Position numbers and translations under genes: made by a program. From Hyphococcus luteus (GTDB lineage Bacteria > Pseudomonadota > Alphaproteobacteria > Caulobacterales > Parvularculaceae): a stretch of 64,000 bases of DNA. The stretch is taken from positions 124,001-188,000 of the forward strand of contig NZ_PJCH01000015.1 of assembly GCF_002943565.1 (NCBI RefSeq), written 5' to 3'. Below are positions 16,344 to 25,060 of the stretch, one piece after another. The notes beneath the pieces were generated by a model that saw nothing but the letters and a program-made list of their open reading frames with translations, searched no databases and was not told the DNA's origin. The number at the start of each line of letters is the position of its first letter. Position 1 is the first letter of the stretch.

Positions 16344-17690
16344 CTAGAATTTCCAGTCGATTCCAATGGCGGCGGCCACCGTTCCGGCTTTCCAGTCGCC
16401 TTGGTAAGAGCCGCGGAAAAGGTTTTCGGGATAAGCGGCGGATTCGTTCAAGGGCAGCGTGTCGTGGAAAATATAGGAGGCCGCGAGATGCAGCTTTGCC
16501 TTGTCGGAAAGCTTGCGGGAATAGCCCGCCCCGACGAGAACCCGGCTGTCGCCCGGAAGACGCGGGGAGGCGTACGCCTCGTTCACCGGGCCTTCCTCAT
16601 ACATGACGCCGAGACGGAACGTTTGCGCCGGCCCGAAATCGCGCTCCACGCCGACCGCCCCGCCCCAGGTGTTTCCCCAGTTCTGGGTGAGGGTTTCGGC
16701 GGGCTGGGCGGGATTTTCAAACCGCGTCACGAGCTCCTTGAACGCGCCCCAGCGGTTTTGCGACGCAGAAACCATGAGCCGCGTATTCTCCGACGCCTCG
16801 ATCCGGGCGCCGAATTGCAGCGTCGCCGGCGTCGTCAGGGTGCTGACCGTATCGGTGTCGAGAAACAGGCCCGCCGCGCCGGCGAGAGTCTGGGCGGCCG
16901 CCGAGTCTTCTATGGCGAAATCGACGGAGCCTTTCAGCCTGTGGTCGATCTTCGAGGAATAGCTTGCGCCGAAAGTGACGCGTTCGCCGATGACGCCCTG
17001 AAAGCCGGCGGCGAACCCGTAGCCCCAGTCCGTCGAATTGATCTTGTAAAACACATCGTCCGTGCCGGGAACGGCGGACGTCATCAACAGCGCCGCCTCG
17101 ATTCCGGCCGCATCATTCGCGCCCTCGATGTCGTTTTCCAGATATTGAAAGCGCGGCCCCGCCGCAATCGACCAGCCGCCGCCGAGATCGATCCCGAGAA
17201 GCGGCGAAACGGAAGCGGCGACAACCTGTGACAAGGTGCCGTGATAGCGAGCGACGGAGGCGTCGTCATAAGACGAGTTGAAGCCGAAAGGCGCATAGAA
17301 GGCGAGCCCCGCAAAGAGGCGGTCATTGAGCTTTGTCGCGACGGCGCCCGTAGGAAAAACGCCGTCGCCGATCACCGCATCGCCGGACGTCTCGCCGGCT
17401 ACGGGAACCGTTCCGAACAGCGCGGCCTCGGCATTGTCATAGGAGGTGTCGTTCCACACGCCGACCACGCTGAAAGAGGTTTCGAAGCCTTCAACGCCGA
17501 CGATCGAGGCCGGGTTGAAATAGGCGTTGCCCGGTTTGCCTGGCGTCGCCTGGGCGCCCGCCGTCGCCGCGCCCAGCGATTCCGCGCTCTGGGTGTTGAG
17601 CGCAAATCCCGACGCCGCCGCCGGCGCGGCCTGTCCAAAGACCGCCAACGCCGATAGCGGCGCGACGCCGATTGCAATTTTCGCCTTCAT
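16344..17690 (-). CDS. fadL: FadL/OmpP1/TodX outer-membrane transporter
   Basis: 448 residues from MKAKIAIG, Sec signal cut after AAPAAAS. The mature start GFALNTQSAESLGAATAGAQ is the FadL hatch-domain signature (with NAYFNPA next), followed by alternating strands and a terminal aromatic (DWKF) typical of outer-membrane barrels. Imports long-chain fatty acids or hydrophobic compounds. It precedes the acyl-CoA dehydrogenase on the same strand with an 84-bp gap. A longer in-frame start at 17804 would bury the signal peptide. Confidence 0.9.
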   Translation of the reverse strand: MKAKIAIGVAPLSALAVFGQAAPAAASGFALNTQSAESLGAATAGAQATPGKPGNAYFNPASIVGVEGFETSFSVVGVWNDTSYDNAEAALFGTVPVAGETSGDAVIGDGVFPTGAVATKLNDRLFAGLAFYAPFGFNSSYDDASVARYHGTLSQVVAASVSPLLGIDLGGGWSIAAGPRFQYLENDIEGANDAAGIEAALLMTSAVPGTDDVFYKINSTDWGYGFAAGFQGVIGERVTFGASYSSKIDHRLKGSVDFAIEDSAAAQTLAGAAGLFLDTDTVSTLTTPATLQFGARIEASENTRLMVSASQNRWGAFKELVTRFENPAQPAETLTQNWGNTWGGAVGVERDFGPAQTFRLGVMYEEGPVNEAYASPRLPGDSRVLVGAGYSRKLSDKAKLHLAASYIFHDTLPLNESAAYPENLFRGSYQGDWKAGTVAAAIGIDWKF

Positions 17691-17865
17691 TATTGAAGCG
17701 CCTCGCCTTGTCACTGCGGGCGTCATAATCGGCCCGGCCCGTTGATTTCTTGTTACCCTTGCGGAAAGAGCGCGGAAATTGCCCACCGCAGCTTTCCGTC
17801 TCATGGCTCAAAAAAGTTAACAGAAATCTTGTGATCGCATTCGGCGCGCCCGTCCAGATTTCTTG

Positions 17866-18726
17866 TCAGCCGCTCTTATTAAGCCGCCGGACGAGGCTTG
17901 AGGTGTCCCAGCGTCCGCCGCCCATGGCCTGAACATCGGCGTAGAACTGGTCCACGAGCGCCGTCGCCGGCAGGCGCGCGCCGTTTTCCCGGGCTTCGGC
18001 GAGGGCGATCCGCAAATCCTTGCGCATCCAGTCCACCGCGAAGCCGAAATCGAATTCATCCGCCGCCATGGTCTTGGCGCGGTTTTCCATCTGCCAGCTT
18101 TGCGCCGCGCCGCCGGAAATCGCTTCAAGCACGCGGTCGATATCGAGACCGGCCTGCGCAGCGAAATGCACCCCTTCGGAAAGCCCCTGCAGCACCCCGG
18201 CGATGCAGATCTGGTTCACCGCCTTGCAGAGCTGGCCGTGACCCGCCGGCCCGATATGGACGATCCGCGCCGAATAGGCCTCCATGGCGGGACGGGCTTT
18301 TTCGACATGGGCAGCATCGCCGCCGCACATGACGGAAAGCTTGCCGTTTTCGGCGCCCGCCTGGCCGCCCGACACCGGCGCATCCACAAAGCCGACGCCT
18401 TTTTCGCCGAGCTGTGCATGCAGCGCCCGCGCCAGCGCCGGCGAGGCTGTGGTGTGATCCACAAAGACCGCGCCCTCTTTCAGCCCGTCCATGGACGCCG
18501 CGACCACCGCCTCGACATCGGGATCGTCGCCGAGACAGGCGAAAATGAGGTCGGCGTCTTTCACCACGTCAGCCGGCATCGCCGCCGCCGCGCCCTTATG
18601 ATCCTTGACCCAGCTTTCGGCCTTTGCGCCCGTGCGGTTGTAAACGGCGACGTCATAGCCTTTTGCGGCGAGATGGCCGGCCATGGGATAGCCCATGACG
18701 CCAAGCCCCAGGAATGCAGTTTTCAT
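17866..18726 (-). CDS. 3-hydroxyisobutyrate dehydrogenase family oxidoreductase
   Basis: 286 residues. Rossmann motif GLGVMGYPMAGHL at 7-19, substrate signature DAPVSGG (about 116), and the catalytic Lys in GHGQLCKAVNQ (about 169). NAD(P)-dependent beta-hydroxyacid dehydrogenase; could act on 3-hydroxyisobutyrate, tartronate semialdehyde or related acids. Glyoxylate-pathway genes nearby make the latter possible, but specificity cannot be read. Its ATG overlaps the TAA of the flavin reductase gene, so the two form an operon. Confidence 0.87.
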   Translation of the reverse strand: MKTAFLGLGVMGYPMAGHLAAKGYDVAVYNRTGAKAESWVKDHKGAAAAMPADVVKDADLIFACLGDDPDVEAVVAASMDGLKEGAVFVDHTTASPALARALHAQLGEKGVGFVDAPVSGGQAGAENGKLSVMCGGDAAHVEKARPAMEAYSARIVHIGPAGHGQLCKAVNQICIAGVLQGLSEGVHFAAQAGLDIDRVLEAISGGAAQSWQMENRAKTMAADEFDFGFAVDWMRKDLRIALAEARENGARLPATALVDQFYADVQAMGGGRWDTSSLVRRLNKSG

Positions 18727-19208
18727 TACGGCTTCTCCGTGCCCGGAATGTAGTTGCTCGCATAATAGATCAGCGGCGCGCCCTCGGCGCTGTCGAACTT
18801 CGCCACCTCGCCGACGAGGATCACATGATCGCCGGCTTCATGGCGCGCAGCGACTTTGCAGTCGAAACCGGCGAGGCGGTCCTTCAGAACCGGCGCGCCC
18901 GTGACCCAGTTTTCGAACTCGTCCTCTTTCGGCCCGTCGGGCAGAAAATGCGCAAAACGCTGCGAGGCCGCCTTCTGACCGGCATGAAGGATCGACACCG
19001 CATAGCTATCCGCCGCCATGAAAGCACTGTAAGAAGAAGCGCGGTTTTCGAGGCACCACAGCACCAGCGGCGGCTCCAGCGACACCGACGTGAATGAATT
19101 GACCGTCAGGGCCGCGATCGCCCCTTCCCCGTCCCGGCAGGCGGCGACGGCGATTCCGGTAGCGAAACGGCCGAAGGCGTTCTTCAAAGGTCTGTATTTA
19201 TCGGTCAT
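18726..19208 (-). CDS. Flavin reductase-like FMN-binding protein
   Basis: 160 residues of the flavin-reductase-like split-barrel family: FATGIAVAACRDGEG, NSFTSVSLEPPLVLWCL and the C-terminal HEAGDHVILVGEV with the conserved GDH. Such proteins supply reduced FMN/FAD to monooxygenases. No monooxygenase partner is adjacent; it is coupled to the hydroxyacid dehydrogenase instead. Divergent from the SLC13 permease. Confidence 0.87.
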   Translation of the reverse strand: MTDKYRPLKNAFGRFATGIAVAACRDGEGAIAALTVNSFTSVSLEPPLVLWCLENRASSYSAFMAADSYAVSILHAGQKAASQRFAHFLPDGPKEDEFENWVTGAPVLKDRLAGFDCKVAARHEAGDHVILVGEVAKFDSAEGAPLIYYASNYIPGTEKP

Positions 19209-19370
19209 CCATTAACCTAGCGTCATGGGGCTCTTCCCACAACATATTGAAACATTTAGGACTTGTGGCGTTAGCATCAAATCTGGAAAATACAAAGCGC
19301 CAGCATGTGCGCCGGGAACCCTCGGCGCATGGAATTGGTTCACAACAGGGCCGGGTCACGACAATCTGAC

Positions 19371-21230
19371 ATGATGGACGCTTTTATAGCAGCCCCTTGG
19401 CAAATGTGGGCCACGCTCGCGATCATTGCGGTCACGGTCGTGTTCTACACGCTGGACCGCTTTCCGCTGGAGCTTATCTCCGCCGGGGCGGTCGTGGCGC
19501 TGCTCATCCTGTTTCTGCTCGCGCCCATGGAGCGCAACGGCGAAAACCTTCTCTCGACAGAAACCATCCTGTCGGGCTTCGCCAGCCCCGCCCTTTTCGC
19601 CATTCTCGGGCTGTTGATCATCGGCCAGGGCATGTTCCAGGCGGGCACGCTGGAACTGCCGACGCAAATTTTATTGCGCGCTTTTGAAAAGGCGCCCTTC
19701 GTCATCACCGCCGCAGTTTTTTTGTTCATCATGGTGATCAGCGCGTTCCTGAACAACACGCCCGTGGTCGTGATGTTCATCCCGATCATGGCCGCCATCG
19801 CCCAGCAGAGCAAAATCCGCGTCTCGCGCTTCATGATGCCGCTTTCTTATGTGTCGATCCTCGGCGGCATGACGACGCTGATCGGCTCGTCGACCAACCT
19901 CCTCGCGGCCCAGTCCTATCGCGCGACCACCGGCGGCGAGATCGGCTTTTTCGAACTGACCCCGATGGGGCTGGTTCTCGCCGGCGCCGGCATTCTTTAC
20001 ATGGCGACCGCCGGGCGCTGGCTCCTGCCCAAGCGGGACAATCCGAGCCAGCCCTGGACCAATGAACGCGAAGGCAAGCATTTCATCGCGCAGATCGAGG
20101 TGACGCGCGGCCACCCGCTGATCGGCAAGGGGCCGGTGGCGGGCCTTTTCGTCGATCTGCCGGACATCACCGTGCGCATGGTGCAGCGCCGGGAGCGGGC
20201 GATCCTGCCGCCTTTCGAAGACTTCGCCTTCCGCACGGGCGACGTCGTCATCGTGGCGGCGACGCGCTCCGCGCTCACATCCCTCTTGAAATCGAACCCG
20301 GACATGCTCGAAGGGCTGATGGCCGAAACCTCCATCGCCGACGAGGTCGACGGTTCGGTCCAGCGCTCGACGCAGCTCACCCTGGTCGAAGCCATCGTGG
20401 CGCCGGGCTCGCGCCTGATCGGCCGGTCCGTCGCCCAGATCGGTTTTCACGCGCAGACCAATTGCGTCATTCTCGGCATCGAGCGGCGCAGCCGCATGAT
20501 CCGAACGCAGATGAACACGATCCGGCTCGAGGCCGGGGATGTGCTGCTCATTCTCGGCGATATCAAGGATATCCGCGCCCTGCGGTCGGACCGCGACATC
20601 CTGCTGCTCGAATGGTCGATGCAGGGCCTGCCCGACCAGCGCAACGCCAATGTGGCGGCCCTGATCTTTGCGGGCGTCATCGCCGCCACCGCCACAGGGC
20701 TCGCGCCCATTGCGGTCTCGGCCATCGCCGGCGCCACGGCCATGGTGGCGTCGGGCTGTCTCAATGTGCGACAGGCCGCGCGCGCCATCGACCGGCGGAT
20801 CTATCTCCTGATCGGGGCGTCGCTGGCCATGGGCGCGGCGCTGGAGCGCACTGGCGGCGCCGCCTTTCTGGGCGAAGGGCTCGCCGTCGCAGCCGCCGAT
20901 TTCGGCCCGACCGTGCTCGTCTCGACATTCTTTATTATGTGCGCCGTGATGACGAACCTCCTGTCCAATAACGCCACGTCGGTTCTGTTCACGCCGGTGG
21001 CCGTCGCAGCCGCACAGATCGCCGGGATCGACGAGCATATTCTGGTTCTCACCGTCATTTTCGGCTCGAACTGCTCTTTCGCCACCCCTATCGCCTATCA
21101 GACCAACCTCCTCGTAATGACGCCCGGTCATTACAAATTTAGGGATTTCATGGTGGTCGGCGGACCGCTCATTATTCTTCTCTGGGTTGTCTATACGGCG
21201 GCCGCGGGCTTTTATTTCGATCTCGGCTAA
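19371..21230 (+). CDS. SLC13-family permease with two RCK_C domains
   Basis: About 619 residues from MMDAF; starts at 19305 or 19328 are possible. The ion-transporter halves carry the paired motifs NNTPVVVMFIPI with GSSTNLLA, and SNNATSVLFTPVAVA with TPIAYQTN. Between them (about residues 200-420) lie two TrkA-C/RCK_C modules (PLIGKGPVAGLF and GSRLIGRSVAQIGF). Members import sulfate, dicarboxylates or other anions with sodium. Family certain, substrate not. Confidence 0.88.
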   Translation: MMDAFIAAPWQMWATLAIIAVTVVFYTLDRFPLELISAGAVVALLILFLLAPMERNGENLLSTETILSGFASPALFAILGLLIIGQGMFQAGTLELPTQILLRAFEKAPFVITAAVFLFIMVISAFLNNTPVVVMFIPIMAAIAQQSKIRVSRFMMPLSYVSILGGMTTLIGSSTNLLAAQSYRATTGGEIGFFELTPMGLVLAGAGILYMATAGRWLLPKRDNPSQPWTNEREGKHFIAQIEVTRGHPLIGKGPVAGLFVDLPDITVRMVQRRERAILPPFEDFAFRTGDVVIVAATRSALTSLLKSNPDMLEGLMAETSIADEVDGSVQRSTQLTLVEAIVAPGSRLIGRSVAQIGFHAQTNCVILGIERRSRMIRTQMNTIRLEAGDVLLILGDIKDIRALRSDRDILLLEWSMQGLPDQRNANVAALIFAGVIAATATGLAPIAVSAIAGATAMVASGCLNVRQAARAIDRRIYLLIGASLAMGAALERTGGAAFLGEGLAVAAADFGPTVLVSTFFIMCAVMTNLLSNNATSVLFTPVAVAAAQIAGIDEHILVLTVIFGSNCSFATPIAYQTNLLVMTPGHYKFRDFMVVGGPLIILLWVVYTAAAGFYFDLG

Positions 21231-21511
21231 GCCGGCGCCCGGCCTGAATTGACACCTGCCGGCGCCGGCCCTTGACAATTTTAAGCATAAAAATGAGCTA
21301 TGGATCAGACGTCCAAATCAGCCCCACGATGCGGCTCCGGCGCCGCTTCTCGTTGGAATCAGAGCCTTGACCCTACCGATATGGCCGCTGGCGAACGTCT
21401 GTCCTTCCCGCTCCGCGTGCGTTTTGACTTCCGGACCGGGCTCTGAGAAAGAACGGATTCATTGCGGATATGCTAATGGGCCGCTAAGGTTTTCGCCTTA
21501 CGTTGGAGATT

Positions 21512-22282
21512 ATGAGTAACGAAGATTTCGCGCGGCGGTTCGGCCTTGAGGGCGGTGAATTCTACATCACGGCGCCGGCCCCCTGCCCCTATCTCAAGGG
21601 GCGCCGCGAACGTAAAATATTCTCCTATCTCTCCGGCGACGGGGCCTCCTCTACAAATGCACTTCTGACGCGGCGCGGCTTCCGCCGCTCGCAGAATCTC
21701 ATCTACCTGCCGGCCTGCGAGGCGTGCAACGCCTGCGTGCCTGTGCGCATCGTCGCCGACGATTTCCACCTGACGCGCTCGCGCCGGCGCGCCCTGTCGC
21801 GCAACGCCGACGTCATCCGCCGCATCCGCAGCCCCCGCGCCACCGGCGAGCAGTTCTCGCTCCTCAGGGCCTATCTCGACGCGCGCCACGGCGAGGGCGG
21901 CATGGCGGACATGACCGTGCTCGATTACGCCTCCATGGTCGAGGAGACGGCGGTCGACACCATCGTCATCGAATATCTCCTGAAAGACGAAGAAACCGGC
22001 GACGAGCGGCTGATCGGCGCGGCGCTCACCGACCGGCTGACTGACGGGCTCTCCATGGTCTACAGCTTCTTCGAGCCGGAAGAAGAGGCGCGCGGTCTCG
22101 GCCGTTTCATGATCCTCGATCATGTTTCCTTCGCCCAGGAGCTCGGCCTGCCTTACGTCTATCTCGGCTACTGGGTGAACGGCTCGGACAAGATGGACTA
22201 TAAAAAACGCTTCCAGCCGCTGGAGATGCTCGGGCCCACGGGCTGGACCCGGATGGACCGCCAGGCGGTCGCGGCCGAGTAA
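21512..22282 (+). CDS. bpt: Aspartate/glutamate leucyltransferase (Bpt)
   Basis: 256 residues. Bacterial L/F-type arginyltransferase homologue that adds Leu from Leu-tRNA to proteins with N-terminal Asp or Glu, an N-degron step for ClpS/ClpAP. Signature N-terminus CPYLKGRRERKIF, the cysteine cluster LPACEACNACVPVR, and the GNAT-like end YLGYWVNGSDKMDYKKRF are all present. Start at MSNEDF with GGAG just upstream. The 280-bp gap before it (21231-21511) has a TTGACA box at 21272 but no gene. Confidence 0.93.
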   Translation: MSNEDFARRFGLEGGEFYITAPAPCPYLKGRRERKIFSYLSGDGASSTNALLTRRGFRRSQNLIYLPACEACNACVPVRIVADDFHLTRSRRRALSRNADVIRRIRSPRATGEQFSLLRAYLDARHGEGGMADMTVLDYASMVEETAVDTIVIEYLLKDEETGDERLIGAALTDRLTDGLSMVYSFFEPEEEARGLGRFMILDHVSFAQELGLPYVYLGYWVNGSDKMDYKKRFQPLEMLGPTGWTRMDRQAVAAE

Positions 22283-22422
22283 GCGCGTTCCAGCCTCTTT
22301 TTCATCACGAGCCCACCTGAACCGGAAACCGGAGGCCGCCGCTTTGCTTCCTGCGGCGGCTCATTGTACCGTCCCGGCGCGAAAAGGCGGGGCGGTTTGT
22401 TGGTGATAGGGAGTTCAAAGCT

Positions 22423-22800
22423 TTGAGTATCCGGTTTATCGCGGGCGCCGCCGCCCTCGCCGTTCTTTTGGGCGGCTGTTCTTCCGCGCCGTTCGGTTAT
22501 GCGCAGGATCGCTGCACCGGCCGCCATAATCAGTGTCAGACCGATTGCCTCGGCCTCAAGGACGGCCCGGCCCGCGCCGCCTGTATCGAGCGCTGCTATG
22601 ACGCCGAAAATCAGTGCCGCTCAAGCGGCTATGACGGCACGGGCTCGTCACTCGCCACGGATCAGGGCGTCGGCGCGGCGCGCTCCCGCGCGCAAAAGGA
22701 AGCCGATTACGAAGCATGGCGCACGCAAAGACAGCGCGAGAAAGCCGAAAGCGGCGACAACGACGTGGAGATCGAGGTCGTCGAACCGGACCAGAAATAA
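22423..22800 (+). CDS. Small Cys-rich lipoprotein
   Basis: 125 residues from a TTG start. Lipobox LLGGC at residues 15-19, so it should be lipidated. The mature part has six cysteines in pairs (RCTGRHNQCQTDCLG, CIERCYDAENQC), then a charged acidic tail. I do not recognise the family; the cysteine pattern suggests a disulfide-knit periplasmic domain. It precedes the TRAP genes but no functional link is evident. Confidence 0.65.
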   Translation: MSIRFIAGAAALAVLLGGCSSAPFGYAQDRCTGRHNQCQTDCLGLKDGPARAACIERCYDAENQCRSSGYDGTGSSLATDQGVGAARSRAQKEADYEAWRTQRQREKAESGDNDVEIEVVEPDQK

Positions 22801-22840
22801 AAAAGAACAACAAACAATGAGGGAGGAGGCGCGGGGCCTC

Positions 22841-22990
22841 ATGATGAAACGCAGACAATTGCTCACGGGCGGCGCGCTCGGCGCCGCCGGACTGGTGGCG
22901 GGGTGCGAGTGCGGCGCGCCCCGCGCGCGAACGCGCGCAAATTTTAGATCATGCGGTCACGCCGCAACAATTTTGGACAGCATATGTTGA
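22841..22990 (+). pseudogene. Truncated DctP paralogue: Tat-lipobox leader only
   Basis: A 49-residue frame whose first 24 residues (MKRRQLLTGGALGAAGLVAG then CECG) nearly repeat the leader of the following dctP gene. The amino acids are almost identical but many third codon positions differ, so it is not a recent tandem copy. After CECGAP the frame runs into a GCGC-rich stretch and unrelated sequence. The TGA at 22988 overlaps the dctP start region, so translation of the fragment could be coupled to dctP. An AGGAGG lies upstream. Confidence 0.7.
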
Positions 22991-24096
22991 AGCGCAGACA
23001 ACTACTCACCGGCGGCGCCATAGGCGCCGCCGGGTTGGTCGCGGGATGCGAATGCGGCGTGCCCGCAGGCGGCGCCTTGCCCGGCGCGCTCAAGCAGCGC
23101 GAGCTGAAAATGGTGACCACCTGGCCGAAGGACTTTCCCGGCCTCGGCACGATGCCCGAGCGCGTTGCGCAGTTCATCACCGAAATGTCCGGCGGCGCGA
23201 TGACCGTGCGCGTTTTTGCGGCGGGCGAACTTGTCAGCGCATTCGAAAGCTTCGACGCGGTCTCCAACGGCGCCGCCGACATGTATCACGGCGCGGAATA
23301 TTACTGGGTCGGCAAATCGCCGGCCTTCAATTTCTTCACCGCCGTCCCCTTCGGCATGACCATATCGGAAATCATGGCCTGGACGGAATTCGGCGGCGGC
23401 CAGGAACTCTGGGATGAGCTTTCCGCGCGCTTCAACATCAAGCCGATCGCGGCGGGCAATTCCGGCCACCAGCTCGGCGGCTGGTTCAAAAAGGAAATCA
23501 ACTCGCTCGAAGACATGCGCGGCCTTAAAATGCGCATGCCGGGTCTCGGCGGCGAAGTCTTACGGCGCATCGGCGCGTCGGCTGTGGCGATTCCCGGCGG
23601 CGAGATCTATCCGGCGCTGCAATCGGGCGCCATCGACGCCACCGAATGGGTCGGCCCGTGGAACGATCTCGCTTTCGGGTTTTATCAGGAAGCGAAATAT
23701 TATTACTGGCCGGGCTTTCACGAGCCGGGCTCGCAGCTCGCCTGCGGGATCAATCTCGATCTCTGGAACGAACTGACGGCGACGGAAAAGTCGATCATTA
23801 CCGGCGCCTGCCAGCGCGCCAACAATATTTCCATCGCCGAATTCACCCATCACAACGCCATCGCGCTGGAGCAGCTCCTCGAAGAACACGGCGTCCAGCT
23901 GCGCCAGATGCCGGCGGATGTGATGGACGCCCTCGCCGCCGCCAGCAAGACCGTGCTTGAGGAAGCCGCTGCGACCGACGACATCACGAACCGCATCTAT
24001 CAGAGCTTCAGGGAGTCGCTCGTGCGCTCCATGGAATGGAGCCGCATTTCTGACGAAGCCTATATGGCCGCGCGCCGCAAAGCGTTTTCATTGTGA
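22984..24096 (+). CDS. dctP: TRAP transporter substrate-binding protein (DctP, TakP-like)
   Basis: 370 residues. Tat-type leader with RRQLL and a lipobox-like LVAGC, then the DctP fold: KMVTTWPKDFPGLG, MRMPGLGGEVLRRIGA, PGGEIYPALQSGAIDATEWV and YYYWPGFHEPG. The last motifs are those of the alpha-keto-acid (TakP) group, which binds pyruvate and other 2-oxoacids with a cation, so a carboxylate ligand is likely. The start MLKRRQ is set by alignment to the truncated upstream copy. Followed by dctQ after a palindromic repeat. Confidence 0.9.
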   Translation: MLKRRQLLTGGAIGAAGLVAGCECGVPAGGALPGALKQRELKMVTTWPKDFPGLGTMPERVAQFITEMSGGAMTVRVFAAGELVSAFESFDAVSNGAADMYHGAEYYWVGKSPAFNFFTAVPFGMTISEIMAWTEFGGGQELWDELSARFNIKPIAAGNSGHQLGGWFKKEINSLEDMRGLKMRMPGLGGEVLRRIGASAVAIPGGEIYPALQSGAIDATEWVGPWNDLAFGFYQEAKYYYWPGFHEPGSQLACGINLDLWNELTATEKSIITGACQRANNISIAEFTHHNAIALEQLLEEHGVQLRQMPADVMDALAAASKTVLEEAAATDDITNRIYQSFRESLVRSMEWSRISDEAYMAARRKAFSL

Positions 24097-24132
24097 TGGG
24101 GCATGCCGAAGCCATTCCGAGTGCGAACACCG

Positions 24133-24263
24133 CCTCTCCCCTTCGGGGAGAGGCCGGAATTCGTTTGCGAATTCCGGGTGAGGGGGAAGAAAAGTTGCCA
24201 TCGGTCAGTCACCTTCCCCCTCATCCGGCCCTTCTGGCCACCTTCTCCCCGATGGGGAGAAGG
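24133..24263. repeat. REP-like composite palindrome between dctP and dctQ
   Basis: Three perfect hairpins: CCTCTCCCC/GGGGAGAGG (24133-24153), CCGGAATTCG/CGAATTCCGG (24154-24177) and CCTTCTCCCC/GGGGAGAAGG (24241-24263), plus an inverted GGTGAGGGGGAAG pair between them. Occupies the 193-bp gap inside the TRAP operon, where it could tune message stability. Confidence 0.75.
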
Positions 24264-24289
24264 GAGAACGGCGCCGGCGAGGCCGGCGC

Positions 24290-25060
24290 ATGCTGACCCT
24301 CATTGGCGATATTCTCAACTGGGCGGCGGCGGGCGTCATGTTCCCGCTCCTGTTTGTGCCGCTCGCCTTTCTGCTTTCGGAAAAGCGCCCGCTCCTTGCC
24401 TGGGCGTTGACAGTCCTGACTGTTGTCGCCGCCGGTCTCGCCTTCGCGTGGCTGACGCCGATCCTCGAGATCACGCCCTCGGCGCAAAAGCTCGTCTGGT
24501 TTTCCGGCCTCTTTGCCCTCACCGTCGCCGCCGTAACCGCTGCGGGCTTCGGCCGCGCGGCGCTTGGCCTTTCAACCATCTTCGACGCCGTCACGCGCAA
24601 AACCGGCCGCATCGTCATGTGGCTTTTGCTCGCCATGGCGCTCATTCAGTTCGGCGTCGTCGTCCTGCGTTACGTGTTCGGCCTTAATTACATCTTCATG
24701 CAGGAATCGATCACTTACATGCATGGCGCGGTGTTCCTGCTCGCCGGAGGCTACGCGCTTCTCACCGACGATCATGTGCGCGTCGACATCTTTTACCGCG
24801 AGGCGCCGCCGCGAAGAAAAGCGCTGGTCGATCTCGCCGGAACCTATCTCTTGCTGTTTCCGGTCTGCATCCTGCTTTTGTGGACCGCCTCGCCTTATGT
24901 GGCGCGCTCTTGGGCCGTGGGCGAAGGCTCGAATGAGTCTTCAGGCATCCAGGCGCTGTTCATTCTGAAATCCTTCATCCCCGCCTTCGCGGTCCTGATG
25001 ATGATGGCCGGCTTCGTGAACGCCTCGCGCGCCGCCGCGCAACTGAAGGAGCGCGGCTGA
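24290..25060 (+). CDS. dctQ: TRAP small permease (DctQ), long form
   Basis: 256 residues, against about 160-180 for ordinary DctQ. The C-terminal part from about residue 100 is the four-helix DctQ module (FGVVVLRYVFGLNYIFMQES, then DDHVRVDIFY). The first 100 residues add about three more membrane helices. The stop TGA overlaps the ATG of dctM by one base. Works with DctM and the binding protein as a sodium-driven importer. Confidence 0.88.
   Translation: MLTLIGDILNWAAAGVMFPLLFVPLAFLLSEKRPLLAWALTVLTVVAAGLAFAWLTPILEITPSAQKLVWFSGLFALTVAAVTAAGFGRAALGLSTIFDAVTRKTGRIVMWLLLAMALIQFGVVVLRYVFGLNYIFMQESITYMHGAVFLLAGGYALLTDDHVRVDIFYREAPPRRKALVDLAGTYLLLFPVCILLLWTASPYVARSWAVGEGSNESSGIQALFILKSFIPAFAVLMMMAGFVNASRAAAQLKERG

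Noticed and set aside
19671-21278. 535-codon open frame antisense to the SLC13 permease
   Set aside because: No start context or motifs; His/Arg/Gly-rich shadow of a clear transporter gene.
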